Assembly: GCA_964490245.1 (NCBI GenBank)
Contig: CAZBAF010000005.1
Location: 1 to 64,000 of the forward strand
Reading direction: 5' to 3'
Origin: CAZBAF01 sp964490245
Lineage (GTDB): Bacteria > Patescibacteriota > Saccharimonadia > Saccharimonadales > JACDBH01
Length of the DNA stretch: 64,000 bases
Numbering within the stretch: position 1 is the stretch's first letter; each line of letters opens with the position of its first letter. Of the stretch, positions 58,285 through 64,000 are shown one piece after another. Made by a program: the position numbers and the translations under genes. The notes below the pieces were generated by a model. The model made no database searches. It had not been told where the DNA came from and worked only from the letters and a program-made list of their open reading frames with translations.

Positions 58285-58688
58285 CGGCAGCGCGCGCAGA
58301 TGCCGCTAATCTCCAGTGAATGATTTTGCGCCGTAAAGCCGCCTTTGGCTGCTATTTCATTAATGGTGTTTTCGAAATCTGCCGGCTCGGTAAAGCTGAC
58401 CACGCGGCCGCAGACAGTGCAGACCAGGTGGTGATGATGAGGCGAAAATTTGTCGCTGAGCTCTATCTTGTATTTCCATCCCTGTTGAACGCGCACCACA
58501 ATGCCGAGCTCTTCGAACAGGCTGACCGTGCGGTAGATGCTTGCGCGGTCAATAACACTGGCCAGATCCAGGATAAGTTCACGCATGCTGCGGGGCACAC
58601 CTGCCTGCAGAGCGCTGAAAACCGCCTGGCGGGGTTTTGTCAGGCTGTAACCGTGCGCTTTGAGGGTTTTTGCCAGCTCATCTTGCAT
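58281..58688 (-). CDS. Fur-family metal-responsive repressor
   Basis: 135 residues from the ATG at 58688. N-terminal winged helix (TKPRQAVFSALQAGVPRSMRELILDL), then HHHHLVCTVCG (metal and structural-zinc CxxC) and a final CARC, giving two CxxC pairs. Zur and PerR are alternatives to Fur; the divergent neighbour is a ZIP transporter, which favours zinc. A TACTAT -10 ends 6 nt before this ATG; an in-frame start 23 codons earlier would lie upstream of that promoter. Confidence 0.88.
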   Translation of the reverse strand: MQDELAKTLKAHGYSLTKPRQAVFSALQAGVPRSMRELILDLASVIDRASIYRTVSLFEELGIVVRVQQGWKYKIELSDKFSPHHHHLVCTVCGRVVSFTEPADFENTINEIAAKGGFTAQNHSLEISGICARCR

Positions 58689-58707
58689 GGCGCAATAGTA
58701 ACATAAA

Positions 58708-58724
58708 TTGCGACAAATTTGCAA
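58708..58724. promoter_or_regulatory. Candidate Fur/Zur operator
   Basis: TTGCGACAAATTTGCAA, imperfect palindrome (TTGC/GCAA ends) over the -35 region of the Fur-family gene and facing the ZIP gene. Confidence 0.35.
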
Positions 58725-58842
58725 AAATAATTCTGTCTCAAATAAAATAAACAACATAATGCTGCAAACAGGGAAACGTACGTAAAATCCCCCTGCAGTT
58801 CAGGGGTACTATCGATGCACTAAATACAAAAGGAAAGGGTTT

Positions 58843-59760
58843 ATGACTGAATATCTCCAACTGATCGGATTAACGCTTATTGGCGGGGTTCTCTCGCTTA
58901 TTGGTGCCGTCCTGCTGCTCAAGCGCAAAGATACCGCACGGATATTGGCCAAATATGCCACACCGTTTGCGGCCGGAGCGCTGCTGGCGGCGGTTTTTTT
59001 GGATCTGTTACAGGACGGAATCGAGCATTCTTCTGCTGACCGGGTGCTGTTGGCGACTCTTGTAGGTATGGTGCTCTTCTTTTTGGGCGAGCGTTTTCTG
59101 CGCTGGTTTCATCATCATAATCATGGTGTTGAAGAAGCTCATGCCGACAAGCCCCTGATAATTATCGGTGATACCGTACATAATGCACTGGACGGTGTGG
59201 CAATTGCAGCAGCTTTTTTGGTTAATCCGGCGACCGGACTGGTGACCGCAATAGCTGTAGCCGCGCACGAGATTCCGCAAGAGATTGGTGATTTTGGACT
59301 GCTGCTGAGCCGGGGGATGTCACGCGGCAAGGTACTTTTAGTAAATGTGCTGAGTGCGCTTGCGACCACTGCAGCTGCCCTGATAGTGTTTGCGCTGGGC
59401 AGCGCAGATGTGCTGCCGATTGGCGTGATTCTGGGCCTGAGTGCCGGCTTTTTGTTGTACATTGCCGCCAGTGATATTATCCCGGATATCCATGATCAGG
59501 CGCCCAAGCATAAACTGTTCGATTGGCCGGTGGTTATGCTGCTGTCAGGCGTAATACTCGTTGGGCTGGTTATCCAGGTGGCGCACCGCTACATTCATAC
59601 ATCGCACGATCATAAGGCAGAACATCATCTGTCTGAACATCATCATGAGCACGGACATACCGAATGCGTAGCACCGGCACCCGGTACCGAATTGCCGCCT
59701 GTCTGTGCGGAAGAAGCGCACGGTCACGAAAACGATGGCGAGCACCAGCACGAACACTGA
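58843..59760 (+). CDS. ZIP-family divalent metal transporter
   Basis: 305 residues, eight membrane segments. Metal site residues lie in segment 4 (GDTVHNALDGVAIAAAF) and segment 5 (VAAHEIPQEIGDFGLLLSRG). A His-rich loop (WFHHHNHGVEEAH, about 88-100) and a His-rich C-terminal tail (HTSHDHKAEHHLSEHHHEHGH onward, about 250-305) bind metal. Imports z.B. zinc into the cytoplasm. GGAAAGGG ribosome-binding site; divergent from the Fur-family gene. Confidence 0.92.
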   Translation: MTEYLQLIGLTLIGGVLSLIGAVLLLKRKDTARILAKYATPFAAGALLAAVFLDLLQDGIEHSSADRVLLATLVGMVLFFLGERFLRWFHHHNHGVEEAHADKPLIIIGDTVHNALDGVAIAAAFLVNPATGLVTAIAVAAHEIPQEIGDFGLLLSRGMSRGKVLLVNVLSALATTAAALIVFALGSADVLPIGVILGLSAGFLLYIAASDIIPDIHDQAPKHKLFDWPVVMLLSGVILVGLVIQVAHRYIHTSHDHKAEHHLSEHHHEHGHTECVAPAPGTELPPVCAEEAHGHENDGEHQHEH

Positions 59761-59778
59761 TCTGCTACAATAAACCAT

Positions 59779-60837
59779 ATGCTTATAGCAGTAATTGTGC
59801 TTGGGGTGATTTGTCTGGTGCTGGGTGCGCTGGTGTTTAAGAATGCCCAAAAGCCGCCGGCCGACAAAGAAAGCACACTGATGCTCAAACAGGATTTGGT
59901 GACTATTAACGAGCAAATGCTGGCTCTGCGCGAAGGGCTGCAGGGGCACTTGACGCAGCGCCTGGATAAAAACCAGGAGAGCATGAGCAAACAGCTGGCG
60001 GCCAGTGCGCAGCTGATTAAAGATGTCACCGAACGGCTGACCAAGCTGGATGACACCAATAAACGGGTGGTTGACGTGGCGGACGAGCTCAAGCAGCTGC
60101 AGAATGTCTTGCAAAACCCTAAACAGCGCGGGGTGCTGGGCGAATTCTATCTGGAGCAGATTCTTCAAAATCTGCTGCCGCCGGGCAGTTATATCTTACA
60201 GCATCGTCTGGCCGAGGGGCTGGTGGTGGATGCTGCAATCAAGCTTGACGGCAAGGTGCTGCCGATTGACAGCAAATTCTCGCTCGAAAATTACAATCGT
60301 CTGATGGAGACAAAGGGTGAGGCGCGTGTGGTGCTGGAGCGCCAGTTTAAGGAAGATCTCAAAAAACGCATAGACGAGACAGCCAAATATATCCAACCCA
60401 AAAAAGGCACACTTGAGCAGGCGCTGATGTTTATTCCGTCTGAGGCGATTTACTATGATCTGCTGGCAAACAAAGTTGGCGCCGGCGGGGTAAACGGGCG
60501 CGACCTAATGCAATATGCGGCTGTTGACAAGCATGTCACGATAGTTGGCCCCAGTACACTCAGCGCCATGCTGCAGGTGATTGTACAGGGTCTGCGCAGC
60601 CTTGAGATTCAAAAAGACACCGAGGTAATCCGCAAAAACGTTGAACAGCTGACGCGGCATCTGGTTAGTTATGATGGCTATTTTAAAAAGCTTGGTGTCA
60701 GCCTGGGTGCTACGGTGGGTCACTATAATAATGCCAGCAAAGAGCTGGGCCGCATCGATAAAGATATTGTCAAAATCGCGGGCAGCGAGTCCGTTCTGGA
60801 GCCGCTTTTGCTTGACCGGCCGCAGTCCGAGGATTAG
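59779..60837 (+). CDS. rmuC: RmuC-domain DNA recombination protein
   Basis: 352 residues: N-terminal membrane segment (about 2-18), coiled coil (30-110), then the RmuC nuclease-like domain (KQRGVLGEFYLEQILQNLLPPGSYILQH; DAAIKLDGKVLPIDSKFSLENY; FIPSEAIYYDLL). It limits recombination at inverted repeats in Escherichia coli. TACAAT ends 7 nt before the ATG (leaderless). Confidence 0.93.
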   Translation: MLIAVIVLGVICLVLGALVFKNAQKPPADKESTLMLKQDLVTINEQMLALREGLQGHLTQRLDKNQESMSKQLAASAQLIKDVTERLTKLDDTNKRVVDVADELKQLQNVLQNPKQRGVLGEFYLEQILQNLLPPGSYILQHRLAEGLVVDAAIKLDGKVLPIDSKFSLENYNRLMETKGEARVVLERQFKEDLKKRIDETAKYIQPKKGTLEQALMFIPSEAIYYDLLANKVGAGGVNGRDLMQYAAVDKHVTIVGPSTLSAMLQVIVQGLRSLEIQKDTEVIRKNVEQLTRHLVSYDGYFKKLGVSLGATVGHYNNASKELGRIDKDIVKIAGSESVLEPLLLDRPQSED

Positions 60838-60849
60838 TCTAGTCATTTA

Positions 60850-61083
60850 ATGGCAGAGATTTTTCCCGGCGAGAATCAGGAGGATATTTGGGTTGGTGCA
60901 GATATCTTCTGTAAATACGGCAGTTATGTATTTGACAGGTTCATAGAATTTTGTGAACTTGGCCTGGATGAGCACCAAGCTGCTGTCGAAATCTATAGTA
61001 CCGACGGTAAAAAGCCGTCCGAAAGGGAGCAGCACTTCGCTCATATTATTAAGGATTTAGAAAAAAGCCAGGGAAGAATATGA
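60850..61083 (+). CDS. Small hypothetical protein
   Basis: 77 residues, soluble, acidic first half (DIFCKYGSYVFDRFIEFCELGLDEHQAAVEIYS), lysine-rich end. 12 bp after rmuC; no clear ribosome-binding site. Family unknown. Confidence 0.5.
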   Translation: MAEIFPGENQEDIWVGADIFCKYGSYVFDRFIEFCELGLDEHQAAVEIYSTDGKKPSEREQHFAHIIKDLEKSQGRI

Positions 61084-61091
61084 ACCGGAAC

Positions 61092-62441
61092 CTAAGGACG
61101 CGATCTCTTTAGTAGGTCAATTGTCAGCGCCGCGGTCCAGGCAAAGTTGGCCGCACCCAGGCCCCTTCCGTCTATCGGATCAAAGTATTCGTAGGGGCCG
61201 GAATTGTGTACGACGTCTATGGTGCGCTCGCGCAGTTCGCGCGCCACATCCATAAAGCCGTAGCGTTCCAGGCCGTCAATAATCAGCCAGTTGGTGTTGA
61301 CCCAGGATGGTCCCTGCCAATAGCGGTCTGAATCAAAGAACTTACTGTTCAGCGGCACGCTTGGCACCGGGTGATGCAGCCAGAAAGTCCGGTGATCCTT
61401 CAGAAGCTCAACCAGCTCGGCTGCACGTGCTTTGCTGATGCTGCCCGCGTACAGCGGCATAAAGGTGCCGATGGTGGGTTCGGCAATCAGCTTGTGGGTA
61501 ATAAAATCGCGTGAGAAATACTGGCCGCTGGACGGGTCATAGAGCTTCTCCAGCGCTTCTTCGGAATATTTCATCTTATCCACCAGATCTTTTGGTAATT
61601 TGCGGCGCAGCGTCGTGGCAATTGCCTGAAGCTGCGTGTTATTGCGCACCAGGATGCTGTTAAACGTTATGTCCTGGGTACAGAACAGTGAGCGGTGCAG
61701 GATTTTGTCGATGTCGTAGCGCTTGCGGCGCAGTCGGCGCACCACGTCCCACAGCAACAGTGCTTCGAGGCTGCTGATACGCTGACCGGGGTTGACGCGG
61801 CGGGTGTCGCGGCGCAGCCAGTTGACGACTTTTTGCAGCCGTAATTTTTCGATCAGCGCAATCCACCAGGGCCGGCTGTGCTCATACAGCTGGTGAACCC
61901 AGGGCGGTGTATTGTCGAGGCCGACTTCGTATGGGTGGATGAGCAGGGCCAGACCTTCGTTGTGCGGGTCGCGTTCGGCGTAAATCCACTTGTGGTATGC
62001 CACCAGCGGTTCGTACATGGACCGGTAGAGGGCGAGCTGTTCATCTTTTTGCAGCTTTTCGCCCACTTTGACCACAGCATCTGCAACCATCGGCGGCTGG
62101 GTAATACCGCTGGTAGCAACCGAGTCAGGCGCAAACGGACTAAGCCAGCTGCGCCATGCTTCGCGCTCAAACCGGTATGCCCGGCCCGCACTGAAAATCA
62201 TGTTGGGCATCATGCCGTTGGCCCATTGGCCGCGCAGCAGGCTGGTCAACTCTTTAACAGCCCGCTTGCTATCGAGATGGCGCAGGCCGATAGCTATGAA
62301 TGCACTGTCCCATAGCCATTGGTGCGGGTAGAGCAGCGCCGGCGAGGTGTGGGTGCCGCGGTCATTCTCTTTCAAAACTGCGGCCATATGCTCAATCATA
62401 TCGGCGCGATCAAGCGTCTTTTCGGTCAATTGTTCTGTCAT
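61092..62441 (-). CDS. GH63/MGH1-like glycoside hydrolase
   Basis: 449 residues from the ATG at 62441, which has TATACT 7 nt upstream (leaderless). The (alpha/alpha)6-barrel glycosidase signature includes HQWLWDSAFIAIGLRHLD, GQWANGMMPNMIF, LIHPYEVGLDNTPPW and YWQGPSWVNTNWLIIDGL, close to mannosylglycerate/glucosylglycerate hydrolases and GH63 alpha-glucosidases. Candidate acids are the Asp in LDNTP and Glu residues near the C-terminus. With the glycosyltransferase and the debranching-type enzyme at 24-27 kb it points to use of host or storage alpha-glucosides. Confidence 0.78.
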   Translation of the reverse strand: MTEQLTEKTLDRADMIEHMAAVLKENDRGTHTSPALLYPHQWLWDSAFIAIGLRHLDSKRAVKELTSLLRGQWANGMMPNMIFSAGRAYRFEREAWRSWLSPFAPDSVATSGITQPPMVADAVVKVGEKLQKDEQLALYRSMYEPLVAYHKWIYAERDPHNEGLALLIHPYEVGLDNTPPWVHQLYEHSRPWWIALIEKLRLQKVVNWLRRDTRRVNPGQRISSLEALLLWDVVRRLRRKRYDIDKILHRSLFCTQDITFNSILVRNNTQLQAIATTLRRKLPKDLVDKMKYSEEALEKLYDPSSGQYFSRDFITHKLIAEPTIGTFMPLYAGSISKARAAELVELLKDHRTFWLHHPVPSVPLNSKFFDSDRYWQGPSWVNTNWLIIDGLERYGFMDVARELRERTIDVVHNSGPYEYFDPIDGRGLGAANFAWTAALTIDLLKRSRP

Positions 62442-62553
62442 TATCTTAAGTATAGCGTATATGCTTGCGATGTCATCCGACGGAGGATATTCTTTAGGAA
62501 AGACGAGGAGGTTGGCGTGACGACACGGACAGGCTGCTATCGGACTTGGCTGG

Positions 62554-63051
62554 CTAACGGTAATTGATGAACTGCAGCGGGAAGTCAAAGTCCTGCTCAC
62601 GCAGGAGCTGAATGACAGCCTGCAGTTCGTCCTTGCTGCCGCTTGAAACGCGGACTTCCTGGCCCTGAATCTGGGTTTTGACTTTAGGTATTTTGTCCCG
62701 AATAAGCGAGGTAATCTTTTTGGCCTTTTCCTGATCGAGCCCTTTTTTGAACGGCACTTCTTTGGTGGTCTTTAGATTAGAGGCAATCGGCTCCTTAGTG
62801 GTATCCAGGATTTTCTGGCTTTGGTTACGGGCAGCCAGTTTTTTACGCACGATATCTAAAATAGCGTCAATCTGCCAGTCGGAATTACCGGTAATTTTAA
62901 GCCCGGTTTTGTCATCATCAAGCCACTCAACCGCCGCGGGCGTGCCTTTAAAGTCGTAGCGGTTCTGCAGCTCGCGCTGCGTCTGATCAAAGACATTATT
63001 AAGCTCTGCTTTGTCGTAGTCCGAGACAATGTCAAAAGAAAAATTTGCCAT
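62554..63051 (-). CDS. YajQ-family nucleotide-binding protein
   Basis: 165 residues, two ferredoxin-like folds: SFDIVSDYDKAELNNVFDQTQRELQNRYDFKGT start, KILDTTKEPIASNLKTTKEVPFKKGLDQEKAKKITSLIRD, end VRVSSGSKDELQAVIQLLREQDFDFPLQFINYR. Family members bind c-di-GMP or nucleic acids; none of the c-di-GMP-making genes is in this window. TATAAT lies 4 nt before the ATG. Confidence 0.95.
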   Translation of the reverse strand: MANFSFDIVSDYDKAELNNVFDQTQRELQNRYDFKGTPAAVEWLDDDKTGLKITGNSDWQIDAILDIVRKKLAARNQSQKILDTTKEPIASNLKTTKEVPFKKGLDQEKAKKITSLIRDKIPKVKTQIQGQEVRVSSGSKDELQAVIQLLREQDFDFPLQFINYR

Positions 63052-63056
63052 AAGTA

Positions 63057-63491
63057 TTATATGTTTAGCGGTATACCAAGGTTTTTAGAAGCTTTTTGAG
63101 CCCAGCTTATGATTTCTGTCACAATCCGTTTGGCTTCCTCTTTTTCTTCGGGTGTGATGCTGGCGCCTCTTTTTTCGAGCTCATCCAATCTGTCAAGTAT
63201 GTTTGATATGTCACTGACTTGCGCACGCTGTTCGTTGGATATGCGCCTAACGCCTTCTTTTAGTTCGGTTAAATCCTGACCATGCGAGCTTAGGGTAGAA
63301 TTCATAACCCTTAATTCTCCTTCAATATTGTCAAACCGCTCATCTATTTTCTCAAATCGCTGATCTATACTCGTAAATCGCTGATCTATCCCCGTAAATC
63401 GCTGATCTATCCGCGTAAATTGTTCGCTTGAAATTTGCATACTCTCTTGCAGAAGCTCCAGAATATCTTCGTTGGTGACCGGCTTATTCAT
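63057..63491 (-). CDS. Coiled-coil protein with heptad repeats
   Basis: 144 residues. A run of 7-residue repeats (IDQRFTG, IDQRFTS, IDQRFEK, IDERFDN; about 23-52) leads into a long coiled coil. The DNA of the repeats is also repeated (about 63350-63420), so the number may vary between strains. TATAAT ends 6 nt before the ATG at 63491 (leaderless). Family similar to small DUF-type coiled coils near mobile regions; function unknown. Confidence 0.7.
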   Translation of the reverse strand: MNKPVTNEDILELLQESMQISSEQFTRIDQRFTGIDQRFTSIDQRFEKIDERFDNIEGELRVMNSTLSSHGQDLTELKEGVRRISNEQRAQVSDISNILDRLDELEKRGASITPEEKEEAKRIVTEIISWAQKASKNLGIPLNI

Positions 63492-63532
63492 ATCTGTATT
63501 ATACATGGTTTGCTTGATATAATGCGTGCAAG

Positions 63533-64000
63533 ATGAGTTACCAGAACCAAGACATAGCCCGCGTGGCGGGGGAGCTGAAAGGCAAACTTGACACGCTTGA
63601 TGACAAGCGGGCAATTATGCGCGACCCGGCACTGAAAGGTCTGTTCGAGCAAATCAAGACCCTGCCGCCAGAGCAGCGCGGCGCTTTCGGTAAAGAAGTA
63701 AACCAGCTTCGCCAGGAGCTGCAGCAGCTGGTGGCGAGCTCGCAGGCTGCATTAGAGATATTGCCGCCGATTGACATAACCGCGCCGTTTGACGCCAACG
63801 TACCTGCCGATAAGCGGCCGGCGTTCTTTCCGGTTGACCAGGCCAGCCTGCATCCGTTAACACAAGAGATTGCCCGGATAACGGACATTTTCTGCCGCAT
63901 GGGTTTTACGGTCGAAGAGTCGCGCGAAATCGACGACGATTTCCACATGTTCGAAAGCCTCAACTTCCCAGAGGGGCATCCCGCCCGGGACGATTGGGAT
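63533..64000 (+). CDS. pheS: Phenylalanyl-tRNA synthetase alpha subunit, N-terminal part
   Basis: First 156 residues, cut by the window end. N-terminal coiled coil (MSYQNQDIARVAGELKGKLDTLDDKR), then the start of the class II catalytic domain HPLTQEIARITDIFCRMGFTVEESREIDDDFHMFESLNFPEGHPARDDWD. TATAAT (63518-63523) 9 nt before the ATG; divergent from the coiled-coil gene. Confidence 0.93.
   Translation, partial: MSYQNQDIARVAGELKGKLDTLDDKRAIMRDPALKGLFEQIKTLPPEQRGAFGKEVNQLRQELQQLVASSQAALEILPPIDITAPFDANVPADKRPAFFPVDQASLHPLTQEIARITDIFCRMGFTVEESREIDDDFHMFESLNFPEGHPARDDWD

Noticed and set aside
1..64000. CRISPR array, rRNA genes, prophage or transposase
   Set aside because: No regularly spaced repeats, rRNA sequence, phage structural gene or recognisable transposase/integrase was found in the window.

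Overview
The window looks like a chromosome segment of an ultra-small, host-dependent bacterium of the Candidate Phyla Radiation (Patescibacteria), most likely a Saccharibacteria (TM7) relative. The reasons are compact housekeeping genes in shortened versions (TrmD 213 aa, MetK 329 aa, L32 without cysteines, LigA without its zinc-finger cysteines), no amino-acid or nucleotide biosynthesis pathway in 64 kb, many LemA/HtpX/prepilin-like/surface-repeat proteins, standard TGA stops and roughly balanced GC. This is inference; no marker phylogeny could be run.

Layout. 1-2.6 kb: an AT-rich csoR-copB copper operon with a palindromic CsoR operator. 2.7-5.0 kb: three tRNA genes (Gly-GCC, Phe-GAA, Val-TAC), each sitting inside a broken copy of the same tRNA, with structured elements (called E5 and E3 here) at the breaks. 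5.1-10.6 kb: lemA, a four-helix-bundle gene with inverted terminal repeats, htpX, a membrane protein, ligA and a YecM-like gene. 10.6-14.7 kb: tRNA-Ala, a MurF-like ligase, a class IV aminotransferase and Ddl (peptidoglycan precursors). 14.7-24.4 kb: leuS, rpmF, nusB, Nudix, rnc, three envelope proteins, rpsP, khpA and trmD; the 3' end of trmD is duplicated across an E3-type element. 24.4-27.1 kb: glycosyltransferase and debranching-type glycosidase. 27.2-30.5 kb: tRNA-Gln with a disrupted upstream copy and a downstream AT-rich island (2H phosphoesterase, P-loop ATPase, C39-like peptidase) bounded by copies of the tRNA-Gln 3' end. 30.5-37 kb: redox enzymes, a CHASE-type histidine kinase, a response regulator and a Crp/Fnr regulator, four of these units sharing a GTAA-N6-TTAC palindrome, followed by a small stress/membrane operon. 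37-44.4 kb: GuaD, SugE, DUF1801, a second histidine kinase, a DacA-like peptidase, RarA and a prepilin-like protein. 44.4-51 kb: S-box riboswitch-metK-ABC exporter, Pcm, and typA preceded by a degenerate copy of its own 5' end plus an E3-type element. 51-64 kb: SanA-like protein, Hsp20 under CIRCE, a metallopeptidase, a secreted repeat-protein locus, Fur-family regulator with a ZIP transporter, RmuC, a GH63-type glycosidase, YajQ, a coiled-coil gene and the start of pheS.

Two window-wide themes stand out. First, a family of short structured elements recurs at the ends of highly conserved genes (four tRNAs, trmD, typA), always between the intact gene and a displaced, partly degenerate fragment of the same gene; no recombinase is encoded nearby. 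Second, many genes carry a -10 hexamer (often TGC followed by TATAAT, TACAAT or TATACT) ending only 6-8 nt before the start codon with no Shine-Dalgarno sequence, implying widespread leaderless transcription.
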